A stretch of DNA of 64,000 nucleotides, taken from NCBI GenBank assembly GCA_946403855.1, contig CAMJBH010000005.1:1-64000 (forward strand). The letters run 5' to 3'. Under the pieces are notes generated by a model, which saw only the letters and a program-made list of their open reading frames with translations, did no database searches and was not told where the DNA came from. The stretch comes from an uncultured Bacteroidales bacterium. GTDB taxonomy: Bacteria; Bacteroidota; Bacteroidia; Bacteroidales; UBA932. Shown one piece after another: positions 17,427 to 26,473 of the stretch (position 1 is the stretch's first letter; each line of letters starts with the position of its first letter). The position numbers were made by a program, and so were the translations under genes.

Positions 17427-19474
17427 GAAATACAGTCGCTGCGCTACTGCTCCTGCTGCTTGCCGCATTCACGGCGGGAGCCTCAACCCGATTCATTCCC
17501 TGCGGGCAGAAGGCTCTGGAAAAATGGGAATTCTCGAAGGATGGGCAATCCTGGACCGAAGTGTCGGTACCCCATTCCTACAATGCCGCCGACGGGCACA
17601 GCGCCTCATACTACAGGGGATGCGCCACGTACCGCACCACGGTGGATATAAAGCATCCGCAGCAGGACTCGTACCTCATTTTCGAGGGCGCCGCGCAGAA
17701 GGCGCGCGTCTATGTGAACGGGCAGCTGGCCTGTGACCACAGGGGCGGCTACACGGCATTCTGCGTAAACCTTAAGGGGCTCGCAGGCAAGGGAAGCAAC
17801 ACCGTGGAGGTGGTGTGCGACAATACCCAGGACCTGGAACTCATACCCCTTAGCTCCGACTTCAACAAGAACGGCGGACTGCACAATCCGGCATGGGTGT
17901 TTCAGCCCCGGGGAGTGCATTTCAGCCCGTCGCACTACGGACTATACCGAATGCATGTAACCCAGCTGGAGGTGAGCAACAGCATGGCACACGCACGCGT
18001 ACATGCCTTCGTGAGCGGCGCCGCAAGGGTGACGCTCAAAGTAAGGGACGCCTCGGGAAAGACGGTGTTCAAAGAGACCAGGCGTGCCGAGGGAGAATAT
18101 GAAAGCGAGTTCAGCATCCCCTCGCCCCACTTGTGGAACGGCACTGAAGACCCGTACCTTTATACCGTGGAGCTCAGCACCGGCAGCGACCGTGCCGTAA
18201 CCGAGGTGGGCTTCCGCTACTACAGCATGAGCAAGGACGGAGGATTCATGCTCAACGGCAGGAGCTACCCCCTGCGCGGAGTCTGCATGCACCAGGACCT
18301 GGACGGCAAGGCAACGGCCCTGGACTATGCCGACTACGACGCCGACTACCGCACCGTGAAGGAGCTGGGCTGCAATTTCCTGCGCCTTGCCCACTATCCG
18401 CACAACGACTACGCCTTCCGCATCTGCGACCGGCTGGGAATAGTGGTACAGACGGAGATTCCCTGGGTAGATGCGTGCGGAGTGAACGCCACCGATGCAT
18501 ACTTCCAAAACATCCAAAGCCAGATGCGCGAGATGATAGTCAACTTGTACAATCACCCTTCCATCTTTTTCTGGGGCATGTGGAATGAGCTGCGCGGCTC
18601 TGCCAAGATCGACAAGTTCCAGGGACCGCTGGACACGCAGAAGGTCGTTGCATGGACTGCCGAACTCTACCGGCTGGCCAAGTCGCTCGACCCATCAAGG
18701 CCCGTGGGGCTTACAGACTGCACCATCTTCAAGCGTGACGGCTACAAAGGACTCCAGGCCGACTTCTACTCCCAAAATCAGTACTTCGGCTGGTACAAGA
18801 CCTACGGCGACTTCTCCGGGATTACTCCCACGATGGAGTGGATACGGGACAATATGGGCCCTTCAAATATCTCGGAATACGGGGTTGGCGTCAATCCCTT
18901 CTGCCACACCTGGAATCAAGAAGACATAAGGCGCTACGCCGACGACAAACGCCACGTGGAGGAGTACGGCAATCTCCTGCATGAGTCTCACGCCCAGCAG
19001 ATTGCACAGATGCCATGGCTCAATTTCACCTCCATCTGGATTCTGTTCGACTTCCCGGTCGCCAGCCGCCTGGAGGGCTTCATGGACAGCAGCGACGGAG
19101 TTACATACACCGAGAATCCCGACCGTAAGTACATGAACGACAAAGGCCTGATTACCCGCGACCGCAAGACGCGGAAGGACTCTTTCTATCTGTACAAATC
19201 CTGGTGGAACAAGTCTGAGGAAACGGTGTACATTGCCGGCCGAAGGCTGCTTAAGCGCCCTGCCGGGGCGGAATTCACCCTTACGGTGTATTCAAACGCG
19301 CCCTCGCTGCGCCTGCTGCAGGACGGAAAGGAAATAGCAGCGCTCGGGGAAAGCGGCGATCAGACCGGCGTAATCTGGAAATTCCCCGGCCTCAGCATTC
19401 CTCCCGATGGCGCCACTTTCACCGTGGTCTCACCTGCCGGCACCAGCGACTCCGTAAGCTTCCAGGCGCTTTAG
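17423..19474 (+). CDS. Glycoside hydrolase family 2 enzyme (beta-glucuronidase or beta-galactosidase type)
   Basis: A 683-aa exported GH2 hydrolase with a signal peptide ending about residue 20. The usual order is visible: jelly-roll sugar-binding domain (~30-190), Ig-like domain (~200-285), TIM barrel (~290-590) and a C-terminal Ig-like tail. Catalytic residues are the acid/base Glu in 'MWNELRG' (about E389) and the nucleophile in 'ISEYG' (about E485). The length is short for LacZ and closer to beta-glucuronidases. Its tight coupling to uxuB and uxuA suggests that it releases a hexuronic acid, which is inference from context; galactoside or other substrates remain possible. It ends 5 bp from the converging esterase gene. 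Confidence 0.85.
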   Translation: MRNTVAALLLLLLAAFTAGASTRFIPCGQKALEKWEFSKDGQSWTEVSVPHSYNAADGHSASYYRGCATYRTTVDIKHPQQDSYLIFEGAAQKARVYVNGQLACDHRGGYTAFCVNLKGLAGKGSNTVEVVCDNTQDLELIPLSSDFNKNGGLHNPAWVFQPRGVHFSPSHYGLYRMHVTQLEVSNSMAHARVHAFVSGAARVTLKVRDASGKTVFKETRRAEGEYESEFSIPSPHLWNGTEDPYLYTVELSTGSDRAVTEVGFRYYSMSKDGGFMLNGRSYPLRGVCMHQDLDGKATALDYADYDADYRTVKELGCNFLRLAHYPHNDYAFRICDRLGIVVQTEIPWVDACGVNATDAYFQNIQSQMREMIVNLYNHPSIFFWGMWNELRGSAKIDKFQGPLDTQKVVAWTAELYRLAKSLDPSRPVGLTDCTIFKRDGYKGLQADFYSQNQYFGWYKTYGDFSGITPTMEWIRDNMGPSNISEYGVGVNPFCHTWNQEDIRRYADDKRHVEEYGNLLHESHAQQIAQMPWLNFTSIWILFDFPVASRLEGFMDSSDGVTYTENPDRKYMNDKGLITRDRKTRKDSFYLYKSWWNKSEETVYIAGRRLLKRPAGAEFTLTVYSNAPSLRLLQDGKEIAALGESGDQTGVIWKFPGLSIPPDGATFTVVSPAGTSDSVSFQAL

Positions 19475-19479
19475 AGGGC

Positions 19480-20904
19480 CTACCAGTCGTCGGACCGGAA
19501 AGGCAGGGCCGGAAGGCCGTAGCTGTTGGTGAGGTTGCCTGAGCACCAGTTGCGGAAGCAGTAGCGCACCGCCACGGGATCGGGTACCTCGGGGCTGCTT
19601 ACGGTGACTTTGGCACCGGCCGTCTTGCCTGTAGCAACATGGAACACGCGGTCGGAGCCGGCAAGCTCGAAGCCGGTGACTTCCCTGCCGTAAGGAGCCA
19701 TGCCCAAAGGGCCCACGTTGAATGTCACGACCGCCTTGCCGTCTTTGAACTCTACGCTCTTATAGGAAGGACTTCTTTCTTCGATGCCCTTGACGCCGTA
19801 TTCGTCGGCAAGTGCCATGTAGGCCAGACGGTTGCCCACCTCACGCTTGCGCGAAGGATGTATGCACTTCCGTTCGCCCAGATCTACTGTGGCCGCCATG
19901 CCGCTGTGGGGAATCTTTGCCAGAGTGGACTCCTGGGCCTCGAAGAAGTAGCCGCACAGGGTCGGAGGGTCCATGCTGTAATCGTATGGAGCGATCTGCA
20001 CAAAGTAGAACGGAGCTTCCGGATTGCGGAACAGCTCCCGCATCATCTGCACGTAGGCCGGCTGCAGGCGGGCGTACTGCTCAGCGCGGTCGCGGTTGCT
20101 CTCGCCCTGATACCACAGCATCCCTTTGAAAGTAAAGGGCACCAGCGGCGCCACCTGGCCGTTGAAGAGCATGCAGGGGGAACAGTTGGGGTATTTGTCC
20201 GGCAAAAAGCCGTGATCGAGGTGGGCGAAGTTGAACTCGCCGCCGAAGTCGCGCCGCAGGGTAGGTTCATCCATCCAGGCCTCGATGGGCGTGCCTCCCC
20301 AGTCGGTAATCAGCAGGCCTACGGGGATGCCGAGCACCTCGTAGAGCTTCAGCGCAAAGAAGTAGGCTGCGGCGCTGCAGTCGGCAACCGCCTGCGGGGT
20401 GTGCTCCTGCCATGACCCGTTGCAGCTGTCCAGCGGCGTGAGGGAGTACTTCTTGTCTATCGTGCACATGCGAATGGGCACGGAGGGACGGGCTACCAGT
20501 ATCACGTCCGCCGAACCTTCGACAGGCTGGCCGTGGAAGCCGCGCACAGGCATCTCCATGTTGGACTGTCCCGAGCAGAACCACACCTCCCCTATCAGCA
20601 CATTGTGCAGGGTGGTTTTGTCGCCGTCGCTGAATTTTATGGTATAAGGTCCCCCAGCCTCCGGAGTCGGGATGCTGGCTCGCCATTTGCCGTCGGCATC
20701 GGGGACTGCCTTGTATTTTTTGCGTGTCCATGAAGGACTTATGACCACGGTGCGGCCGCGGTCGGTACTGCCCCATACGGCAGCGTCGCACTGCTGCTGG
20801 AGTACCATGTTGTCGCTGAAGAAAGACGGCAGGGTGACTTTGGCGCCGGCCGGTATGCAAAAGCACAGCACGGCAAAGGGAAGGAGGATATTTTGGAGTT
20901 TCAT
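19480..20904 (-). CDS. Sialate O-acetylesterase-like (SASA/SGNH) carbohydrate esterase
   Basis: A 474-aa secreted esterase. The start at 20904 gives the signal peptide MKLQNILLPFAVLCFCIPAGA; an upstream in-frame ATG at 20955 would place 17 non-signal residues first. The SGNH motif GQSNMEM (catalytic Ser near residue 114), the 'WYQGESN' block and the 'HPSRKREVGNRLA' block with the catalytic His are all present. Family members remove O-acetyl groups from sialic acid or other glycans. It is convergent with the GH2 gene, so it is a separate transcript, but the locus logic (exposing acetylated sugars for glycosidases) fits. Confidence 0.88.
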   Translation of the reverse strand: MKLQNILLPFAVLCFCIPAGAKVTLPSFFSDNMVLQQQCDAAVWGSTDRGRTVVISPSWTRKKYKAVPDADGKWRASIPTPEAGGPYTIKFSDGDKTTLHNVLIGEVWFCSGQSNMEMPVRGFHGQPVEGSADVILVARPSVPIRMCTIDKKYSLTPLDSCNGSWQEHTPQAVADCSAAAYFFALKLYEVLGIPVGLLITDWGGTPIEAWMDEPTLRRDFGGEFNFAHLDHGFLPDKYPNCSPCMLFNGQVAPLVPFTFKGMLWYQGESNRDRAEQYARLQPAYVQMMRELFRNPEAPFYFVQIAPYDYSMDPPTLCGYFFEAQESTLAKIPHSGMAATVDLGERKCIHPSRKREVGNRLAYMALADEYGVKGIEERSPSYKSVEFKDGKAVVTFNVGPLGMAPYGREVTGFELAGSDRVFHVATGKTAGAKVTVSSPEVPDPVAVRYCFRNWCSGNLTNSYGLPALPFRSDDW

Positions 20905-20938
20905 GGCACACAAATTTAAATAAAACCAAAGGAAATTG

Positions 20939-20946
20939 TATATTTG
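20939..20946 (+). promoter_or_regulatory. Bacteroidota -7 element for the SPFH gene
   Basis: TATATTTG matches the TAnnTTTG consensus and lies 18 bp before the ATG at 20965, in the short divergent gap between the esterase and SPFH genes. A clear -33 TTTG is not seen at the right distance. Confidence 0.5.
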
Positions 20947-20964
20947 AAAGTTCAAATACTTTAT

Positions 20965-21816
20965 ATGAAGACTTACAACAGCAACAAGACAGTTATCATC
21001 GTGATTGCCGCAATAGCGGCCTTCATCATGCTCATCCTGAGCTGCACCAAGATGGTTGACAATTCCGAGATCGGCATCAAGTTCAAGAAGTTCTCTTTGA
21101 CCGACCAGGGGCAGCTGATCGCCAACGAAGTAACCGGTCTTATCTTCTACAATCCCATAACCACTCGGGTATTTACATATCCTGTTTATATTCAGAGGGT
21201 TGACTATGCTCCATTCACGGTCACGACCAAAGACGCCGCCGAGTTCACCATGGACCCCATGCTTGCCTATCAGCTTGAGCGCGACAAGGCTTCGTACGTG
21301 TTCAACAAGTACCGCCGTGACCTGCCTGAGATAGAGAGCGGCTACATGCGCACCTGTATCTACGACGCCTACCGCATCAGCGCCAACAACTACACTTCCG
21401 ACGAACTCATGGCCAACCGCGCCAAGTTCGAGCAGGAAGTCAAGCAGATGCTGGTCAATTCGCTCGGAAGCGAAGGTTTCAATGTGCAGGAATTCACTTC
21501 CCGCATAACTCCTCCCCAGTCGCTGAGCGCCGCCATCGAGGCCAAGAACCAGGCCATTCAGGAGGCTCTGAAGGCGGAGAACCTTGTCAAGCAGGCCGAA
21601 GCGAATGCCCAGATCGCCATCGCCAAGGCCAAGGGCGAGGCTGAGGCCACCAAGGTCAAGGCCGATGCAGAAGCGTACTACAACCGCACCATTTCGGCAT
21701 CCCTCAGCCCCCTCATCGTGCAGGAGGACTGGATAGAGAAATGGGACGGCAAGCTGCCCGAGGTCATGTCCCAGGGCAACGGACTGATGATGAATCTCCC
21801 CGCCCTCAATAAATAG
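20965..21816 (+). CDS. SPFH/Band 7 (prohibitin-family) membrane protein
   Basis: A 283-aa protein with one N-terminal transmembrane segment (residues ~10-27), then the SPFH domain and a long charged helix. The helix contains the alanine-rich repeats 'QAEANAQIAIAKAKGEAEA' typical of prohibitin and flotillin relatives, which assemble into rings on membranes and act as scaffolds for proteases and other proteins. The chosen ATG at 20965 is the first after a -7 promoter element; a TTG at 20944 would overlap that element. The gene is monocistronic, followed by short repeats and the transposase region. Confidence 0.88.
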   Translation: MKTYNSNKTVIIVIAAIAAFIMLILSCTKMVDNSEIGIKFKKFSLTDQGQLIANEVTGLIFYNPITTRVFTYPVYIQRVDYAPFTVTTKDAAEFTMDPMLAYQLERDKASYVFNKYRRDLPEIESGYMRTCIYDAYRISANNYTSDELMANRAKFEQEVKQMLVNSLGSEGFNVQEFTSRITPPQSLSAAIEAKNQAIQEALKAENLVKQAEANAQIAIAKAKGEAEATKVKADAEAYYNRTISASLSPLIVQEDWIEKWDGKLPEVMSQGNGLMMNLPALNK

Positions 21817-21830
21817 TTTTCTCCCCGCCG

Positions 21831-21872
21831 GTGGCTGGTGGCTGGTGGCTGGTAGCTGGTGGCCGGTGGCGG
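21831..21872. repeat. Six tandem 7-bp repeats (GTGGCTG type)
   Basis: Three exact copies of GTGGCTG are followed by three with single changes (GTAGCTG, GTGGCCG, GTGGCGG). The block begins 14 bp after the SPFH stop and precedes the RAYT palindromes. No function is evident; slippage-prone DNA. Confidence 0.8.
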
Positions 21873-21899
21873 CTAACTCCCTGAAGATGCGACCGTTAT

Positions 21900-21972
21900 A
21901 ATATTTGCCTGCATCAAAAATCGCGCAGGCAAATATTGTATCAGCCTAAGAACCAGCGACTTACGCGCCACC
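21900..21972. repeat. REP-like element, copy 1 (palindrome plus 20-bp box) at the RAYT 3' end
   Basis: A perfect 12-bp inverted repeat (21900-21911 with 21926-21937; arms AATATTTGCCTG and CAGGCAAATATT, 14-nt loop) is followed 15 bp later by the box CCAGCGACTTACGCGCCACC (21953-21972), which overlaps the end of the transposase gene. The same layout recurs on the other side of the gene. Confidence 0.75.
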
Positions 21973-22896
21973 TGCTTTTTTGCTTCTCCTGGTCAATCGC
22001 CGCGTGCCGATCCACAAAAATTTTTCTACCTGCTCTTCCGACGCAAGAGTGTATCCGCGCAACATTTCTGACAGTTCCCGCTTTTCATCGACAGGCAATG
22101 AAATCACCCTCTTGCCCCGATTTGAATTACCGTGTTCTGCCAGAGCCCTTGACATCTGGCGATATACCCTGTCATCACCTTTTGTCGAGATTTCCTTAAT
22201 ATCATATTCGCTTCCAGTATTGGAATGAATTGCTGTAAGCATGTCTTCGAAGCTCGAATAATGCGCCGCCGCTGCGTCGTAATCGACACAATTATAACTA
22301 GTTATGATATAATCGGTCAACTGTTTCAACTCCTCTGCATCAAGACCTTCCATGATCCTGGCCAATTGCGCATAGGACATAGGACGGTCTGAGGACCTTG
22401 CCGCATCTACCTCTGAAAGCGCCCTCCGCATCGGCTTTCGTGCGCACTTTCGGTCTATTGGTTTGGAAAAAGGAAAACTGCTTTTGTGATAGGCCAGAAG
22501 ATTCCATTTGAACTCTTCCGCCCTTCTGACCAATTTCTTTTCGACAGGATTATTATACACGTAAGCAATTGCAGTCCTTATCTTTTTGCCCCCAGTTTTC
22601 GGAGCATATCCAAAGGACTTGTCAAATACCTGACCTGCCCTTCCAGAAGACATGTTGAACGCACGGGCATACCTTGAAGTGCAGTCTCTGACAAGGGCTG
22701 TCAGTTGTTTCTGGTGCCTTACTTCGACAAGAATATGCACATGATCATACATCAAACAAACAGCAAGCACCCGCACTGAGTACTTCCGTGCAATTGTACA
22801 GAAAAGAGTAAAAAAAACAAGGCAGTCCCTTACTGAATAGAAGAGAAGCCCTCCGGTTCGCGTACGCAAGTACGCATGTTTCACAATGACTTTCAT
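21961..22896 (-). CDS. REP-associated tyrosine transposase (RAYT, Y1/HUH family)
   Basis: A 311-aa HUH-superfamily protein. The HUH motif is in 'MYDHVHILVEV' (HVH), and 'YVYNNPVEKKLVRRAEEFKW' is the helix after which RAYTs carry the catalytic Tyr and conserved Asn residues. The C-terminal ~130 residues form a helical extension with Lys/Arg at the end (RRLTRRSKKAGGA). RAYTs are single-copy, domesticated relatives of IS200 transposases that act on REP palindromes by single-strand cleavage. Here palindromes with an identical 20-bp box flank the gene on both sides, and the right-hand tip of the box encodes its last residues. Confidence 0.85.
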   Translation of the reverse strand: MKVIVKHAYLRTRTGGLLFYSVRDCLVFFTLFCTIARKYSVRVLAVCLMYDHVHILVEVRHQKQLTALVRDCTSRYARAFNMSSGRAGQVFDKSFGYAPKTGGKKIRTAIAYVYNNPVEKKLVRRAEEFKWNLLAYHKSSFPFSKPIDRKCARKPMRRALSEVDAARSSDRPMSYAQLARIMEGLDAEELKQLTDYIITSYNCVDYDAAAAHYSSFEDMLTAIHSNTGSEYDIKEISTKGDDRVYRQMSRALAEHGNSNRGKRVISLPVDEKRELSEMLRGYTLASEEQVEKFLWIGTRRLTRRSKKAGGA

Positions 22897-23002
22897 AGTT
22901 TTTGTCGTTTAGTCATCCAAAGCTCGGCAAAAATGTTCTGAAATACAAATTTATTTCATTTGCGGTGGCGGGCAAATACGTCTGGATCAGCAAGTTCCAG
23001 CT

Positions 23003-23071
23003 TTTGCCTGCACGATAAATGATGCAGGCAAATAAAGGAAGAGCTTGGTGCCCAGCGACTTACGCGCCACC
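23003..23071. repeat. REP-like element, copy 2 (palindrome plus 20-bp box) upstream of the RAYT
   Basis: An inverted repeat of 10 bp (23003-23012 with 23023-23032; TTTGCCTGCA and TGCAGGCAAA, 10-nt loop) is followed 19 bp later by CCAGCGACTTACGCGCCACC (23052-23071), identical to the box of copy 1 and in the same orientation. The gap 22897-23170 otherwise holds only short GGTGGCGGGCA repeats and a promoter element. Confidence 0.75.
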
Positions 23072-23153
23072 ACAAAAAATGATAAAGGTGGCGGGCACAG
23101 GCTTTACGGACATCCCGCTGGAGGTCAGGGAGCGAAAAGATAAAAAAATAGAG

Positions 23154-23161
23154 TATCTTTG
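23154..23161 (+). promoter_or_regulatory. -7 element (TATCTTTG) for the rhamnosidase gene
   Basis: TATCTTTG fits TAnnTTTG and sits 9 bp before the ATG at 23171, predicting a very short leader. Confidence 0.5.
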
Positions 23162-23170
23162 GAGTGAGAT

Positions 23171-26100
23171 ATGACAAAACACCGCATAATCACGCTTCTG
23201 ATAGCCGCAGTCGTAGCATTACTGCCCTTAGCCGCGGGCAATCATGCCGCAGCAGAAAGGGCGGAGAATACTACACTGGACAGCCTCCGCCGCGGCTTCG
23301 CAGACCCGCCCGGACAAGCCCGTCCACTTGTGTGGTGGCACTGGATGAACGGCAACATCACCGCCGACGGCCTTCGTAAAGACATGTTGTGGATGCATCG
23401 CAGCGGAATCGCCGGCTTCCATGTCTTCGACGCCAACTTCTCCACACCGCAGATAGTGGACAAGAGAATCGAGTATATGTCCGAAGAATGGAAACAAATC
23501 TTCGGCGACATGCTCCAGACCGCAGACTCGCTGGGCATGGAAGTATCTATAGCCAGCTCGCCCGGATTCAGCGCAACCGGAGGCCCTTGGGTAAAGCCCG
23601 AAGACGCCATGAAGAAAATAGTATGGCGCGAACTGCTCCTCGAAGGGGGCACACATTTTAAGGGGCCCCTGCCCGAGCCGTACACAGTCACCGGCCAGTT
23701 CCAGGATCTTGACCGCAAGTCCAAGTTCTCTCATTACGAGGACATTGCGGTAGTTGCCATAAAAGTCCCCGATAACGAACGGCAACTCAAACCCATAGTC
23801 ACGTCAAGCGGCGGCTCGTTCACTTCAGACCAGCTCATGAACGGCAGCTACTCAGACTACTCCGAGCTGCCGGCTGATCCTTCCGGCTTTGCCTGGATTC
23901 AGTATGAATTTCCCAAACCCGTGACCGTCAAGTCCATGACAAGCGCCGTGGATTACCTCGGCCGCGGAGGGCATGCACCGGAGAGGGTTGCCGCGGACAC
24001 GCTGATGGTGAGCGACGACGGAGTGAATTTCCGCGCAGCAGCCCCTGTGTACAATGGGTTCTGCTACTGCCAAACCTTTGACATGGAGCCAGTTACATGG
24101 CGGTTCTTCCGCTGGAAGCACGCCAATCCCCGGGCCGTCTATCATTACAGCCAGATGAAGACCTCACCCGCACCGAAAGCGAGCAAGATTGCCGAATTCC
24201 GCCTTCACACCATTGTCAAAGTCAATCACGCAGAAGAGAAAGGAGGCTACGCATCTGCCTATGACATAGATTCTTACCCCACTCCGGAAGCGCCTCCCGG
24301 GGATGTGTCCTGCGAGGTGCTTGACCTCACGCCTTTTTACAATGGCGGTACTCTGTCCTGTGACGTACCGGAGGGCCGCTGGCGGGTGTACCGCTTCGGC
24401 GCATCGCTTATCGGCAAAATGAATCACCCTGCTTCTCCGGAAGCCACCGGCCTGGAGGTGGACAAACTCAGCCCCGGGGCCTGGGAACGCTATTTCCACA
24501 GCTACCTCGAGTACTTCCGCCAGGCCGCCGGGGACATGATGGGCAGCCGCGGCATACGCTACCTGCTGGCCGACAGTTACGAGGCCGACTTCCAAAACTG
24601 GACTCCGGAACTGCTTCGGGAATTCAAGGCCCGCCGGGGATATGATGCCACCCTGTGGCTGCCGGTCCTGGACGGCGCGGTGATACGGAGCGCCGGCGAT
24701 TCCGAGAGATTCCTATGGGACTGGCGCCGCACGATAGGCGAACTTTTCGAAGAGAATTACGCCCGCATGACCGAAATAGCACGCGGCGACTACGGGCTCG
24801 AAGGATGGTACATCGAAGCACATGCCAACGGCCGGGTGTTCAACGCCGACGGCATGTCCATGAAGCGCACTGCCTCCTACCCCATGTCCGAGATGTGGGT
24901 GCCAGGCAAGGTAAGCTCGCACGACCGGGTTCCAGAGGGGCAGTCGGACATACGCGAATCTGCCTCAGTAGCACATATTTACGGGCAGAACAAGGTTGCG
25001 GCCGAGTCGCTCACCTCCATCGGGCTGGAACGGCAGGCGTGGACTTATCATCCCGGCAACATCAAGCGTACCGCAGACCTGGAGTTCGGTGCTGGAGTCA
25101 ACCGCTTCGTCATACACGACAGCGCCCATCAGCCGCTGGACGACAAGTTCCCCGGCCTGGGGCTTGGAGTCTATGGTCAGTGGTTCAACCGCCACGAATG
25201 CTGGGCTGAGCAGGCGTACGCATGGGTGGATTATCTCGCTCGCAGCAGCTACATGCTCCAGCAGGGGCGCTTCGTGGCTGACGTTCTTTGGTTCTACGGC
25301 GAAAATACCAACATCACGGCCCTTTACAGCCACAGTCAGCCAGACGTGCCGGCAGGATACAACTTCGACTACGTAAATCCGGAGGCGCTGCTGAACGAGG
25401 TCAGTGCCGAGGGCGGCTCTTTGAAAACCGCTTCTGGCATGAACTACCGCCTGCTGTGCATCGACCCTCACATTACCCGAATGACCGTGCCGGTGCTGGA
25501 AAAGATAGTGACTCTGGCCGAGGCCGGTGCCATCGTATGTGGCCCGCTGCCCTTGGACTCCCCCAGCCTATCCGACTCCGGAGAATCCTTCCGGCTGCTG
25601 TTGGAAAGGGCCGAAGCCTGCCCCAATTTCCTTAAGGGAGCAAGCTGCCGCGAGGCGCTCGGGCGCTGCGGGATACAGCCCGATGTGGAATGGAACGGCG
25701 CCAAGGACGTCTATTTCGTGCACAGGAGCCTCCCCGGCGCCGAAATTTACTGGGTGAACAATTCTACCTACAGCGCCCGCGAGCTGCCGGTTTCGTTCCG
25801 CTGCGAGGGGATGGTTCCGGAAATCTGGCATCCCGAGGACGGCCGCACCGAGAGCGTGGGCTGGAGCAGCGACGGGCAGCGCAGCACGCTGACTCTCAGC
25901 ATGGAAAGCGACGATGCTTTCTTCGTGGTGTTCCGGCCGACGCAAAAGGGAGAAAAGGCCCGGGGGCACAAGGCACGTCGGACCTCAACCAAGCAGCTTC
26001 TCAGCTTCACAGGGCCATGGAAAGTCGAATTCCAGAAGGGCCGCGGAGCGCCTGAAAGCATTGACCTGCCAGCGCTTACCGACCTTTCTCTGTCTTCTTC

Positions 26101-26473
26101 GGAGGGCGTACGCCACTTCTCCGGCACTGCAGTTTACAAGACTTCCATAAAGATTCCCTCCGGCTGCGGAAAGCTGCAGCTGGACCTTGGAAAGGTCTTC
26201 AACATTGCAGAGGTGTACCTTAACGGACGCTTCTGCGGAATTGTCTGGAAGGAACCGTTCAGAGTAGATATAAGCGACGCAGCTGTACGTGGAGTGAATT
26301 CTCTGGAAGTCAGAGTTACCAACCTTTGGCCCAACCGCCTGATCGGCGACGCCGCAAAGCCTGCTGCCGAACGGCTTACATACAGTCCCATAGAGTTTTA
26401 CAAGGCTGGCGACCCGCTGCTCCCCTCGGGGCTTGTGGGGCCCGTCACTTTAATCCGGATTAGAAATGATTAA
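23171..26473 (+). CDS. GH106-type alpha-L-rhamnosidase (exported)
   Basis: A 1,100-aa protein with a signal peptide ending about residue 28. The N-terminal block (FADPPGQARP, VWWHWMNGNIT and GIAGFHVFDANF, residues ~44-95) is characteristic of GH106 family alpha-L-rhamnosidases. 'YLLADSYEADFQNWTPELL' and 'GWYIEAHANG' carry acidic residues in the catalytic barrel. The C-terminal ~150 residues (FTGPWKVEF through LEVRVTNLWPNRLIGD) form a galactose-binding-like beta sandwich. GH106 enzymes cut alpha-linked rhamnose from plant pectins or bacterial glycans. The next gene overlaps by 8 bp. Substrate linkage cannot be decided from sequence. Confidence 0.85.
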   Translation: MTKHRIITLLIAAVVALLPLAAGNHAAAERAENTTLDSLRRGFADPPGQARPLVWWHWMNGNITADGLRKDMLWMHRSGIAGFHVFDANFSTPQIVDKRIEYMSEEWKQIFGDMLQTADSLGMEVSIASSPGFSATGGPWVKPEDAMKKIVWRELLLEGGTHFKGPLPEPYTVTGQFQDLDRKSKFSHYEDIAVVAIKVPDNERQLKPIVTSSGGSFTSDQLMNGSYSDYSELPADPSGFAWIQYEFPKPVTVKSMTSAVDYLGRGGHAPERVAADTLMVSDDGVNFRAAAPVYNGFCYCQTFDMEPVTWRFFRWKHANPRAVYHYSQMKTSPAPKASKIAEFRLHTIVKVNHAEEKGGYASAYDIDSYPTPEAPPGDVSCEVLDLTPFYNGGTLSCDVPEGRWRVYRFGASLIGKMNHPASPEATGLEVDKLSPGAWERYFHSYLEYFRQAAGDMMGSRGIRYLLADSYEADFQNWTPELLREFKARRGYDATLWLPVLDGAVIRSAGDSERFLWDWRRTIGELFEENYARMTEIARGDYGLEGWYIEAHANGRVFNADGMSMKRTASYPMSEMWVPGKVSSHDRVPEGQSDIRESASVAHIYGQNKVAAESLTSIGLERQAWTYHPGNIKRTADLEFGAGVNRFVIHDSAHQPLDDKFPGLGLGVYGQWFNRHECWAEQAYAWVDYLARSSYMLQQGRFVADVLWFYGENTNITALYSHSQPDVPAGYNFDYVNPEALLNEVSAEGGSLKTASGMNYRLLCIDPHITRMTVPVLEKIVTLAEAGAIVCGPLPLDSPSLSDSGESFRLLLERAEACPNFLKGASCREALGRCGIQPDVEWNGAKDVYFVHRSLPGAEIYWVNNSTYSARELPVSFRCEGMVPEIWHPEDGRTESVGWSSDGQRSTLTLSMESDDAFFVVFRPTQKGEKARGHKARRTSTKQLLSFTGPWKVEFQKGRGAPESIDLPALTDLSLSSSEGVRHFSGTAVYKTSIKIPSGCGKLQLDLGKVFNIAEVYLNGRFCGIVWKEPFRVDISDAAVRGVNSLEVRVTNLWPNRLIGDAAKPAAERLTYSPIEFYKAGDPLLPSGLVGPVTLIRIRND

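Noticed and set aside
21831..21872. The 7-bp tandem repeats as a regulatory phase-variation tract
   Set aside because: They lie after a stop codon and not in a promoter or reading frame of a variable gene.
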